A DNA stretch of 64,000 nucleotides from Lathyrus oleraceus (Eukaryota > Streptophyta > Magnoliopsida > Fabales > Fabaceae): assembly GCF_024323335.1 (NCBI RefSeq), contig NC_066579.1, positions 134,098,354-134,162,353 on the forward strand, written 5' to 3'. Shown here piece after piece: positions 1 to 10,746 of the stretch (within the stretch, counting starts at the first letter, position 1; every line of letters starts with the position of its first letter). Below the pieces are notes generated by a model. It worked only from the letters and a program-made list of their open reading frames with translations. It made no database searches and was not told where the DNA came from. A program made the position numbers and the translations under genes.

Positions 1-1416
1 AATTTGGTTATACCCGGAATAACCATCTAAGAAACAATAGTATTGTTGCCCAGAAAGTCTTTCTAGCATTTGATCCATGAACGGGAGTGGAAAGTGATCT
101 TTTCGAGTTGCGGTATTCAACCGCCTATAATCAATGCACATACGCCACCCCGTTGCCACTCTTGTCGGGATCAACTCATCCTTTTCATTTCGAATCACGG
201 TAATGCCACCTTTCTTCGGAACCACATGTACAGAACTAACCCATGGGCTATCCGAAATCGGGTAAATCATTCCCGCATCCAACAACTTAACAACCTCCTT
301 TCTAACAACTTCCTTCATAGTAAGATTTAAGCGGCGTTGCGGTTGAGCTACCGGCTTAAAGTCCTCTTCCATTAAGATCTTGTGCATGCAATAGGAAGGA
401 CTAATTCCTTTGAGATCGGAAAGAGTCCAACCCATGGCTTCTTGATTATTTTTCAAAACATTGATCAAACGGGCTTCTTCATTCTTTGACAAAAGATTGC
501 TTATGATAACCGGCTTTGCTTCGGTCTCGTCGAGGAATGCATACTTCAAATTAGAAGGTAACATTTTCAATTCAATCGGCGATTTTTCTTCATTAACCTC
601 CTTCTTCAATACTTCCTCCTCAAATTCCCACTGATGTAACTCTTTTAGACTATCAAGTTCCCTTAGGCATTCTTCAAGAGCTTGCTCTTCTTCAATTGTG
701 AAAACTTCAAAGGAGTCATCAAGAGCTAACTCCATAGGAGATATCTCATGAATATGTTTAGAAACTTCAAAAGTTGCCTCTTCGATCACATCAATGCGAA
801 AGCTATCACGACTATCCTTTGAATGCTTCATGGCTTCGAATAGATCAAAAGTAACTTCTTCATTTTGGACCCTTACTTTCATCAAATCGTCGTCGACGTC
901 AATCATCATGCGTGCGGTTTTCATGAACGGTCGGCCAAGAATAAGCGGAGCATCATCATCCTCTTCCATATCAATCACAATAAAATCAACCAGGAAAAGG
1001 AATTTGTCAACTTTGACCAATACATCTTGGGCTAACCCATGAGGATGGGTAGTCGACTTATCGGCCAATTGCAAAGTCATCCGGATGGCCTTCATTTCAA
1101 TGTTGCCAAGCCTCTTCACAATAGACAATGGTATTATATTAATGCTTGACCCCAAGACAATTAGCCCTTTTCCGACATAGAAATCACCAATTGTAATCGG
1201 CAAAGTAACTCGTCCCGGGTCAACCTCTTTTCTCGGAAGTGTCCGTTGAATGATTGCACCACAACTAACATCTAGAACAATTGTCTCCAGTTCCGTGTAC
1301 CTCCGCTTTTTAGTAAGTATGTCTTTCATGAATTTCGCATACTTAGGCATTTGCTCCAATGCTTCGGCAAACGGAATGTTCACTTGAAGTTGTTTGAATA
1401 TATCCATGAACTGGGC
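1..1416 (-). pseudogene. Athila-type pol: aspartic protease and start of reverse transcriptase (partial)
   Basis: Read on the minus strand, the region continues the gag frame after a stop near 1417. The protease-like block lies around 1100-1350 and contains a GLIVLGSSINIIPLSI-type segment; family members normally carry an Asp just before LG, here replaced by Val (GTC for GAC), so the catalytic residue appears lost. An acidic linker follows (about 500-1000). Reverse transcriptase starts near 350 with the VPKKGG, IPTR, WRMCIDYR and DHFPLPF motifs and ends at the window edge inside the GYSGYNQI motif, before the catalytic YxDD. The enzyme would copy element RNA inside a virus-like particle. The DNA is non-functional as it stands. 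Confidence 0.85.
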
Positions 1417-2979
1417 TTAATGCCGTTCATTCTCCCTCTTAGATGGAGCATGTGGATACGGAAGGTTTTGGATTGGAGTAGCGCCCACTACCTCCTTTCC
1501 TTTAGAAACTCTAGAATTCCTCTCTCTTTTCTTTTTTACTCCCTCCACCTTCACTTCATCACTCTTATTTTTTTCAAGTTCCACACTTTCTTTATTTTCG
1601 ACTTCACCATTTTTTTCATTCTTTTCAACTTCTTCCTCACTCCACTCCCCAACTTCACCATCAATGCTATCCTCTATTTTTTTCTCCTCATCTTTTTTCT
1701 CATCCTCTCTTCTTTCACTCTCATCTCTTTTTTTACTCTCACTAATTAACTTCCTTCCACTTCTCGTTGTTATCGCTTTACAATGCTCTTTTGGATTCGT
1801 TTGCATGTTCGCCGAAAAAGATGGTCTGGGTTGTTGTTCCGCTAGTTGTTTAGCAAGTTGACCGACTTGAGTTTTGAGATTTTTGATTGCCGCATCGTTG
1901 CTCTTTTGATTAGCCATCGACACTTGCATAAATTGTGTCAATGTCTCTTCTAACTTTGAAGTCACGACCGGCAGTTGTTGAGGTTGGTAAGGATTTTGAC
2001 GGCTAGAAGTACCACCCCCATAACCTTGGTTATGGTGATAGTTAGCCCTTGGTTGGAACCCTTGATTCCCTTGAAAGTGTTGTTGTTGATTTTGAGGATG
2101 TTGTTGATACGGTTGTTGTTGTTGTTGCCTCGGTTGGTAGTCTCGATGGTTCGCCATGTAATTCACCTCTTCGAACCCGGGAGGTGGACAAAACCCGGTG
2201 TCATGATCACCCTTGCAAAGCTCACAACAAGCTATTTGTTTAGCTTTTGAAGGCTCTCTCAACTCTTTTATTTGTTGAGTTAAGAGTTCAACTTGTTGTG
2301 AAATGAGTTTATTTTGGGCAAGAATAGCATCGTTTGTCCCAAATTCAAGCACTCCCGGTTTCTTCAAAGTGTTGCCTCTACTTTGACTTTAGAGGTCATT
2401 TAGAGCCATACGGTTAATGATATCAGTAGCTTCGTCGGCGCTTTTAGACAACAAAGAACCACCCGAGGTAGCATCCTATAAAGTCTTGCAATTAGGTTGA
2501 AGTCCATTCTTGAAAATGTGGATTTGCATCAATTCGTCAAAACCATGCCCTTTGCACTTTCAAAGCATGGATTTAAATCTTTCCCAAGCCTCATTCAATG
2601 ATTCGTTGGCTCCTTGCGAAAACACGGAGATAGCCGTTTTGGATTCCATGAACCGGTTGTGGGAGAAAAATCTTTCAATGAACTTCTCTTCCAACACGTT
2701 CCAATCCGTCATGACTGCAGGTGTTTGATCCAATTACCAATCTTTGGCTTTGCCGAGCAAAGCATGAGGAAATAGTCTTTTGAACAACGGTAGCTCTTGA
2801 GCTTGATCAACTCCGGCTGCCAATGATATCTTATAAAATTTGGTGAGAAAAGCAAAGGGGTCTTCATGGTCCATTCCGGTGAATGGACTTCCGTATAGCA
2901 AGTTAAGAGTTCTCGTCTTCATCTCGGCTTGCCTTCCCTGGTGGTTGGTAAACTGAGCTGTATTCCTCGGACTATTGAC
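1417..2979 (-). pseudogene. Athila-type gag, downstream part (capsid and zinc knuckle)
   Basis: This is the continuation of the gag that starts at 7750. The first codons (around 2922-2734) carry a capsid segment with PFTGMDHEDPFAFL, typical of the plant retrotransposon gag domain. In-frame stops follow (near 2733, around 2560 and 2480, and near 2391), then an open stretch from 2367 to 1417. That stretch holds a CCHC-like knuckle, CELCKGDHDTGFC (about 2205-2243), a Gln/Pro/Tyr-rich region, and a Glu/Lys-rich tail (about 1530-1720). The product would package element RNA. If the solo LTR at 2985-7546 and one TSD copy are ignored, the upstream gag segment runs into this one in the same frame with no stop at the joint, showing that both belong to one gene. 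Confidence 0.87.
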
Positions 2980-2984
2980 ACATG
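2980..2984. repeat. Target-site duplication ACATG, left copy
   Basis: The five bases ACATG directly precede the solo LTR that begins TGTCGCTCC at 2985. The identical five bases follow its other end (7547-7551). Plant LTR elements usually make 5-bp duplications, so this pair marks a clean integration into the Athila gag. Confidence 0.92.
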
Positions 2985-5900
2985 TGTCGCTCCCCAGGAT
3001 TTCCCGAATCCAGGTACAAACGCGAAAAGAGGAGGCGAGGAAAAGAAAGAAAAGAGTCGCCAGCTATGTACTTTTATCCCAAGAGGAGGGAAAGGTAGTA
3101 CTGCGTAACCTAGAGGGAACGGATAAAACAAGTCTCGAACCAAAGAAATCTAGGTAAGGGGGCTGGTTACATGAAGGGAAGGTTATCGCACCCCTTCACG
3201 TCTGTGGTACTCCACAGGATCCACAATTTCTAGTTATGTCTAAAGTGTGTGTAAAAAGTCCTACATGCAATGCGAAAGAGAGAAAATCAAAGTAGGGAAA
3301 ATAAAGAGTTATTGCTCGTACAGGCCCTACCCTGCTGCATACGTATCTCAAGAAGGATTGAGAATCAGAGCACCGTAGCTCGACCTTTGGAGACTTACTC
3401 ACCTGTAGTAGAAGGAGTTAACGCGTCCTTAAGAAAAGAAAATCAAAGAGTTTGTTTGTGTTTTAGGATGCTCATGCAAAAAAGGAAGTCCTAGACGAAG
3501 GAACCGTGCTACCTTAGTTGACATGCAAACGAGAGACTATACGAAGTCTAGCAAACCTATGGGGAAGACGATCACACCACACAAAAACATCAGGCATAAA
3601 ATAAACACATCAACAAGGAAAAAGAATGCCAATAGATGGTCTTACATCCGACTCCAACCAACAAACCCAAACAAGGAAACAGAATGCCAATAGATGGTCT
3701 TACATCCGACTCCAAACAACAAACGCAAAAAAGAAAAAGGGTGCCCGGAGAGATCTCGCTCAATCTCCTGCCTACGCATCTCATCTGGTATGAGAATCAG
3801 GGCGACGTAGTTCCCCTTAACAGGGGAGAAACTTTCTCCTAACCAGAGACTAGGGAGATAACAAGCTAATAGGGAGACTACGACTCGAGCCTAAAAGTTG
3901 TCATGCAAATGATCCCTAAGTTGAGGTCTCTAATCAGAACCTAAGTCGCACAGGAAGCAAGTCAATATAAACAGCAAATAAACATCAATCGCAGGTGAAC
4001 AAGTATCACACTCTATATGCAAACAAGCGGCTCATACAAGTGGCTGGGCTTTAGTCAAGAGGGGTCATATCAACCTCGACAAACAAGCCAACACTGTAGG
4101 GGTGTGCTGAGGCTCTTAACCACTGACATTGACCGTCAGGGTGAGCAGATGAAAGGTAATGAGGGTTAGACCTCATAGCTCTTAACCCTGGTCTGGGTGA
4201 GCTTGAAATCAATGAAATCGTGGGGATCCATAATGAGGGACCCTACTCCACTTGACTGACTCTATATACAAAGATCTTGGGTTAGGTTCAAGAGCATCAG
4301 CACATAATGCGAGCATAATGAATGACTCAACGACTAACAGGGGACTGGATACTAGTCCCTTCTATCTGTCAATTGCCTCTTCACTTATGAGGACTTATCA
4401 AGTAACAATGCCTCAACAAGGAGGTCTTTGGCACAAATGTAAACAATCACAATCATTGCCTCTTAAGGAGGACTTCAGCCAAATGCCTTCCAAAAAGGTG
4501 ACAGGACTTCCAGAATACATGGAGAAAGAGGGCTAAACTACCTCAATGGTGTATCAACCACACTCCAAAGCAAAAGCAAGAGCTAAAAGCGACTAATGTA
4601 CCTGTACAAAAGCCAAACAGTCAATATCATATTCAGAAAACCAAACAGACAATCAACAGTGATGCTTATTCATCATCTACACAAGGCAAGTCAAAGGTGC
4701 AGTTCAAGTGATTCCATCACACTCAATGAACCTACAACACAAGAAAGGTTAGTGGACAAAGTAATTTGCATCTCATGTAATGAGATCACATCAACCATTA
4801 GAGCTAGATGCTTGAACCTGAAATACAAAGCTCAATCGATGAGTACAAACCACTAGTACCAAGACTAGGGTCAAAGGCAAAGCAAATACTCAAAACAGAA
4901 GCTAATATTCCACATGAAGCACATCTAATCAAATAAGAACATGTCCTAAAAAGGATCAAACTCAAATCATAAGGCAAAGCCATCAAACATTTCATGTCAT
5001 GCAAAGGCACACAATGTGATCAACAATTGGACATACAAATGAGAAAATGCAAATCAAAACAGAAAAGCATCCAATGATTATAATTTTTTTTATGTGATAT
5101 CAACATGTTAAACAAAAGCCTCATGCAAAAAATTAGGTCCAGAAGATGTCACATGGCATGTGTATGAAAATGAACAAAGGCAGCATCCAAATGTGTGACA
5201 CAAATTGTCACACCATGTATTCATGTGTCTAAAATAGTGATGGAAAATGATAAAAGTGTCAAACAAAAGCCAAAAGATCATGTTACATGTTATGAATGAG
5301 CATGTCAAATTTCAAAGCAATTGGATCAAATATGGGCATTTCACAAATCAATTAGCACCACATGTCACATTTTGCACCATGTTCAATCACACAAACACAT
5401 TTAAAAATCCAGCCACAATAAAATCAGGCAAATGACATCAAAAAATAATAGACATCACAACAATCATGTGGAAAAAAGTTGCATTCAATTTGGACAAGTT
5501 TTCTATTTGTTATGATTTTTTCAAGTTGCATGAAATAATGGAAATAAAATGAAAAAATCATGTGGAAATAATATGTGAAAGCAATCAGCAAATGCATGAG
5601 ACCAGTGTTGAACTCACGCTCTAAAGGTTAAAGAAGCGCTTGGAAAATAAATTTCACAAGTAACAAAGCCAGGAATCGAACCGGTACGTGAGGTAAATGA
5701 GAAATCAATTGGAATTTTGAAAACGCGTGGTGAAGAATCGAACACGCACGCTGCCAGGTCCAGGACTTAATGAAACGCAGAGTTTCATTTATTAAGTGGC
5801 ACACAGTCATCAAGTCAAACGCCATGCAAGCACGGTCAAAGAAGCGTAGGCCAATGGTAAGGACAACAGGGCGCACGCGTGGCGCCACTTAGGATAAACC

Positions 5901-7546
5901 CTAAGCAATTTACAGATGGCGGCGCACGGCTGAAACAACCGTCTTCTCCGGCCAGCCAGGCGGAGGAGATGCAAAAAAAATTCCAGAAATCAAAAACAGG
6001 CACATCATTGGAAAGGTTTCATCATGAGGAACACGAAAATCACATTAACTAGATCTAAATCATCATGTATTAAGCAAATCGAAGCAAAACATTTCTCATA
6101 TTCAAACATTCAGATCAACATATCTCATTCAACACTTAGCCAAATCCAAAACTATTTATATCAGGATGATCAGCAGTGAAAACTCTACAAGATCATGGCA
6201 ATAAAACAGTAGATAGTGAGATTCGAAATCCAACCTTCTTGGAGAGCAGTGAGTTGAAACAGTTGATTCGAGCTCCAGCAATGTCTAGATCTTCTCTATC
6301 AACCTTGTGGTGAAGCTCTACGCACAAATTGATGCTTAAATCCACTTGAATGCAGCTCAAACTGCAAGTTCCATGTTCATCTTCAAAGTTTGTGTATGCA
6401 CGATTCTGCACCAATTTCTACAAACCAAGCCTCGATTCCTACTAAATGATGCTTGATGAACACGAATATGCAAGGAAATTGATGTGTTATGTGAAGAAAA
6501 TTCAAGTTTGAAATGAGAGAAAAATTGGAGAGAATGGAAATTTTCAGATCTAGAAATGTGTTCCTCTGCAAATTCTGTTATGATTTAGCTTATATGTCAC
6601 CTGTTAATCACACTGAAATTATCATTAAGCAATGGCTAATTGAGATTAAGAAGAAATAAGGTGAAATGCAAAATTGGCAAGTGTGGGGTGGCATGAGCAA
6701 TGTGCACGTGAACAGTGCCATGCAAGGTGCAATTTCACTTAAAATCATCCAACAAACATGATGGAATTGGAATTAGGCCCATGTGTTCCACCAAATTTGA
6801 ATTCTCCATTTTCCTTCCAAAATGTACATGAATGAACACTTGATCATATGAGTTAATTTCATGCAATGAAATGCTTGATTTGGAAAATATTGGTCATGAT
6901 AAGCAATATGCAAAAAGAGTGGACCAATTTGGAGTTTTGAACTTCCATGCACACTTGGTGATCATTTGGCCATAACTTCTCAACCATTGATTGGATGAAC
7001 ATGATCTGGGACTTTTTGAAAATGGGAGAGAAATATCTTCAACTTTCATGTTCACCAAAAATTCATTTGAAGCTTCTTTGATGTTGGAAAGTCAAGTTGA
7101 ATGTGGTCCAAAAACTTGCCATTTTTGGAAACTTTGAATTACAGGTCATTTTCCATTTTTGGAAACTCTTGATTTGACTTCAAAACCTTCAAGATAGATG
7201 TTTGACATGATGAATAAGCCTCTTTTGAACATGATTGGGATGAAGAAATTCATTTTCCCACCTCAAAGCCCTTAGTTGACTTTTATGGTCCTCAGATGAC
7301 CTGGAAATGCACTGATGAATTTGGGCCTCTGCCACTTGGTAAAACTGCTTCAAAATGAACCCTAGCTCATATAAGCTCTTCAGAATAATCATGTGGCCTC
7401 CATCTCAAGGAAAGACTTGCTCTTTTGTACAAAGGATTCTCTTGATGCCAATTCTGACTGATATGGTGCAATGCAATATGGAATGACAAATGACCTAAAA
7501 AATGAAATGAATGCATGAATGGGGAGGGAAAATTTGAGGTGCTACA
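2985..7546 (-). mobile_element. Solo LTR of a Tat/Ogre-type element inserted in Athila gag (4562 bp)
   Basis: On the minus strand it starts TGTAGCACCTCAAATTTTCC and ends GGAGCGACA, has TG/CA ends and is flanked by ACATG on both sides. No gag or pol similarity is visible inside, so it is a solo LTR, most simply left by recombination between the two LTRs of a full element. The U5 side (2985-3250 on the plus strand) carries the familiar legume Tat LTR text: a GAGTCGCCA segment, then the reverse of a GGGTGC(T/G)A-ACCTTCCCTT block. The rest is low-complexity, AT-rich LTR sequence. On the minus strand GGTTCGATTCC (about 5673-5683) matches a tRNA box B; no convincing box A partner was found. Confidence 0.9.
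3625..3717. repeat. Local direct repeat inside the solo LTR
   Basis: The segment GAATGCCAATAGATGGTCTT with the following ACATCCGACTCCAA occurs at about 3624-3657 and again at about 3681-3714, about 57 bp apart, with almost no change. It looks like a two-copy tandem duplication within the LTR, probably replication slippage; it does not touch any coding sequence. Confidence 0.75.
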
Positions 7547-7551
7547 ACATG
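7547..7551. repeat. Target-site duplication ACATG, right copy
   Basis: Identical to 2980-2984. It follows the LTR end GTGCTACA at 7546 and is followed by the upstream half of the Athila gag. Confidence 0.92.
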
Positions 7552-7750
7552 GTGTGGAAGCGGGCGGTGGTGGTGGTGGATCCATGATAGGTGTGAAAGG
7601 TGGTGGGTATGTTGTAGAAGAACCTTCTCCTTGTTCTTGTCGTTGTCTAGCTCGCTGCCTCCTTCGTCTCATTCTGCTATTCAGTCTCCTTGCGGTTCTT
7701 TCGATCTCAGGATCAAAAAGAAGTTGGTTCTCAGGAACCTGCCCTCGCAT
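7552..7750 (-). pseudogene. Athila-type gag, N-terminal part
   Basis: The likely start is the ATG at 7750-7748, giving MRGQVPENQLLFDPEIERTA and then an Arg-rich stretch, a Gln/Glu-rich stretch and a run of prolines. This basic plus proline-rich N-terminus is typical of Athila gag proteins. The start lies about 107 bp from the PBS, a short leader. The frame is open up to the solo LTR insertion point at 7547-7551 and resumes in frame at 2979. An upstream ATG at 7792 in the same frame would add 14 residues, but the family resemblance begins at 7750. Confidence 0.82.
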
Positions 7751-7856
7751 AAAACGAAAGCTGCACACTAAACCAAACAAATTAACAAGCACAAGTCAAA
7801 AATTCAGAAGTTCAAAATTCAGCAACTATTGCGATGCTCGCAATATCAATTCACAA

Positions 7857-7874
7857 TCCCCGGCAACGACGCCA
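7857..7874 (-). other. Primer binding site, tRNA-Asp type, of the Athila element
   Basis: On the minus strand it reads TGGCGTCGTTGCCGGGGA, starting three bases after the LTR end. It matches the complement of the plant tRNA-Asp 3' end (TGGCGCCGTTGCCGGGGA) except for one C-to-T change. This fixes the inner end of the 5' LTR and the direction of the element. Confidence 0.88.
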
Positions 7875-7877
7875 TTT

Positions 7878-9013
7878 TGTTGAAATAGGGGGTTAGATTA
7901 TCGGGATTTGTTATCGTCACCCCAGGGATTATGTGATATTGCCGCCGTTCATCAGTTGTTAAGTTCTTAACTTATAGTAATAAGGGGGTTTTAGTTTTCG
8001 GTTACGGTAGCTTGCATAAAAAGTAAGAAATTGCGGTAAAAGTTTTGGTTTTACGATTTGAGAAAGATTGTCAAAGTTAGGGTTCGACGATCACTTTCAT
8101 GCATATGTTCGATCAAAAAAAACTCATAAACTCAATTAGATGATAAACACATTCACAAAATCCTCTCAATGTGTTTATTTCTAACACACATTGTGGTTTT
8201 TCCCATTTTGATCCATTGTTGATTTCTCACACAATCTATCAAAATGACAACTTTTAGGTTCAACTTTTTAGTGAACAAACTCATTCAATACTATCTCTAG
8301 CTAAAGAACAAGGATGGATGAAAACCTAGGTCAAGAGTTGGAAAACACCTTTCAATCATAAACCAACACAAAGAGTTATCAATAAAACAAGGTTTTCACC
8401 ATACATTCATCATCAAAGAGTTTACAAATGAAGATCATCCCATATACATACAAAGCTTATGATCATCTACATTTAACCTTGACAAAATGAAAGGCTTAGC
8501 TACTCATTTTCATGGTAGCTTGAACAACAAGTTTCGGAAGAAGGTTGATCAACATCCGAGTCGAAGAATCGAGATTGGATGGGAATCCACCTTCTTTTTG
8601 TAAAATATTATCAAGAGTTTTGATGGTTTTGCTACTAGAATTGCTCGCTGCTTGCTCGCTGGATGTTCGCCTAGCGAATACTTGATCTTTTTGGATCTGT
8701 CCAAGTCTGGGAGTGTTCGCTGGCATCTCGCTGAGTGCTCGCCTAGCAAGCACTTCGCTACCTCACTCGCCTAGCGAGCTTGCTAATGTTTGCTTTCTTT
8801 CTTGGTTCCTTTTCCATCTTTCTTGTGCCTTAGTTTTCTACTATTTCATGCCTAATTCCTGCACAATAACAAACAAATTAAAGGTGCCAAGATCATTTCA
8901 CATAGTATTGCAAATCAACAAAAGCAAGGGCAGTTTCGAACACTTTTTCGACAAAAAGGAGTGAAAGATGCCCACATTTGATAGCTCAAATAAGCAAACT
9001 TGGGAATCTAACA
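7878..9013 (-). mobile_element. 5' LTR of the Athila-type element (about 1136 bp)
   Basis: On the minus strand it starts TGTTAGATTCCC at 9013 and ends CCCTATTTCAACA at 7878, immediately before the PBS. The length is usual for this group. It contains a cluster of short GC-rich palindrome-like words (8643-8790). Promoter and polyadenylation signals could not be assigned with confidence by eye. The outer edge is less certain than the inner one because the matching second LTR is outside the window. Confidence 0.78.
8643..8790. repeat. Cluster of CTCGCCTAGCGAG-like palindromic words in the Athila LTR
   Basis: Words of the type (C/T)TCGCCTAGCGA and variants (GCTCGCTG, CTCGCCTAGCAAG, CTCGCCTAGCGAG) recur at least six times in about 150 bp, in an otherwise AT-rich LTR. 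The core CTCGC..GCGAG is self-complementary. It could be a protein-binding array or simply a GC-rich slippage patch; the sequence alone does not decide. Confidence 0.7.
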
Positions 9014-10345
9014 CTCTTCAATTAGGAGTCTATCCTTCTCTTGGTTCCAAGTTACCATCCTGATTAGATCTCGAATTGACGATTCCCCGGAAAGTGATAT
9101 ATTATTCCTTGCATTCCAGTACTATAATCATTCCTTGACTTGGTGTTTGTCTTGTGAGTCCCTGTTTCTTAGAATAACATCTCTCTCCCTCTATTCTCGT
9201 AGTTCCGAACTACGATTGCTCTGATTTTCTCATTGCACGATGAGAATACGTAGGCACGAGGATGTGAATCCTTAGAGAGCATACTTCTAATTATTCCTCC
9301 TTCGCCCTAGGGCACCATTAATATCTTTCACAATCTGTTATCTACCTTCGATCATGAATCATTCACCCAGGGACGTACTATTTCTTTGACATCGAAATAC
9401 ACTTTCCTTGGAATTCCATATATACCCTTTTAGGACACCTAATGTAGTCCGCCTTTCTACTTAGAGTTGTTTGTGCAAACAACCCCAAACACTTAATTCC
9501 TTCCTTTTTAGCTAACATCCTATAGCGGTTAAAAGTTGATTCCCTCTATGGTATAAATCTCATTCCTCTTATGGATACCAATACACTTTCACCTTTCGAT
9601 TTCAAAGAATACTTCTTCAATCACCTTTCGATCACTTCACTCCATTCATCTCCATGGAACATTAATCACGACCTACACTCATATTCTACCTTCTTTCACC
9701 CCATGTGATATACCAGTTATCTTTGAGCCAAATGCATTATACCTTTGTGCCCCATCTATTAACTCCTTGTGAACCAAGAGATGTTTGGGAAAACAACCCC
9801 AAACACCTAATTCCTCTCTTTTTCGGTTGTTCCAGTATAGTGATACTAGTGCTATATGCCCTCACTTGTTGGTTCATACATGTTTTCTCTTGGGTTCATC
9901 TTTTCCCCCTTGTCGGAGTTCAAACATTATCTTTTGGTTCAGACCATATTCTTATCACACTTCTTTCCACCTCCCGCCTCTAGTTCCTTGAACTACGAAA
10001 CTCTGAATTCCTCATTGCACTATGAGGATACGTAGGCATGAGGGACCCAATCCTCACCGAGCACTTTATTTATTTATTTCTTTTCCCACTCTTTTGCGAG
10101 TAATTCTTAGATAACACCTATTCGAGCGAGAACAATCAAAACGGTTCCCATGGAGTACCATGGATGTTTGGGGTGCTAATACCTTCCCCTTGCATAACCG
10201 ACTTCCTTACCCAGCATATCTCTTTCCCTCGGGTTTTATCGATGTTTTCCCTTTCCTTTGGGGATAAATAAAGTTCGATGGCGACTCTATTGTATGTTCG
10301 AGCGTGCGATACATTCAGGTACATTTCCGCTACCTTCAGCAGGCA
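9014..10345 (+). mobile_element. Remnant of a Tat/Ogre-type LTR, 3' (R-U5) side, plus orientation
   Basis: The stretch carries the sequence order typical of the legume Tat LTR end: a TTCCGAACTACG..TGCTCTGATTTTCTCATTGCACGATGAG..ACGTAGGCACGAGG block (about 9203-9260), a GGGGTGCTAATACCTTCCCC block (10170), then TTTCCTTTGGGGATAAATAAAGTTCGATGGCGACTC (10252-10287). The first block is present twice (about 9203 and about 9985), and an AACAACCCCAAACAC word is present twice (about 9479 and 9793), so internal duplication has occurred. The start lies beyond the Athila insertion on the left; the right edge near 10345 is approximate. No coding sequence is visible. Confidence 0.65.
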
Positions 10346-10692
10346 ACCTATCAATGCCTCAAAGTATCATGAATGATCCATTGATCATTCATTTATAGAT
10401 TTAAAACATTGAAGGTTTTATCAAACCTAATAAATCCAAAGTCATGACCTAATAGATATCATTAGCCACCAACATTAAAGGCATGGAAATTCAACCAAAT
10501 AAGTCCAAAATAAATAAACTAAGGGTGTAATAAAATAAAAGGGAGAAAAATAATAAGGGTGTGTGTTGAAAATATTTTAATCAAAATTAAAATGAGTGGT
10601 GAAAAAATTAATATGAAATGGAAAGAAAATGTGTTAGAAAAATAATAAAATGGGAAAATAAGCAAAATAAACAGAAAGAAATAAGGGTGTTA

Positions 10693-10746
10693 GGGGTTGA
10701 ACCCCTGACCTTGGGGTCCTAGGGACAACCCTCATCCACTTGGCCA
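10693..10746 (-). promoter_or_regulatory. tRNA-like box A/box B pair inside an LTR fragment
   Basis: On the minus strand TGGCCAAGTGG (10746-10736) matches RNA polymerase III box A, and GGTTCAACCCC (10703-10693) matches box B exactly. The boxes are about 32 bp apart, as in a tRNA. The surrounding sequence looks like a decayed serine/leucine-type tRNA body rather than a working gene: no acceptor stem was found. It may be a tRNA-derived SINE head captured in the LTR. Confidence 0.55.

Larger units (their letters stand above)
1..9013 (-). mobile_element. Athila-type Ty3/gypsy retrotransposon, 5' part, interrupted by a solo LTR
   Basis: Reading leftwards on the minus strand the order is LTR (9013-7878), PBS (7874-7857), gag (from 7750), protease and the beginning of reverse transcriptase, which runs off base 1. 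The 3' half and the 3' LTR lie outside the window. The Athila assignment rests on the tRNA-Asp-type PBS, the short leader, the gag style (Arg-rich N-terminus, Gln-rich zinc-knuckle region) and the RT block ending in a GYSGYNQI-type motif. The element is dead: gag is split by a 4.56-kb solo LTR and there are several in-frame stops. The 5' outer boundary at 9013 is chosen because the LTR would then start TGTTAGAT and end CAACA on its own strand; the neighbouring CTCTT (9014-9018) would be its TSD, but the other copy is not visible. Confidence 0.85.

Noticed and set aside
1351..1749. Plus-strand open frame of 132 codons, very hydrophobic (Phe/Leu-rich)
   Set aside because: It is the complement of the Glu/Lys-rich tail of the Athila gag; GAA/AAA codons read backwards give TTC/TTT.
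7515..7883. Plus-strand open frame with a Gly-rich segment
   Set aside because: It is antisense to the proline-rich Athila gag N-terminus and crosses the PBS and the TSD.
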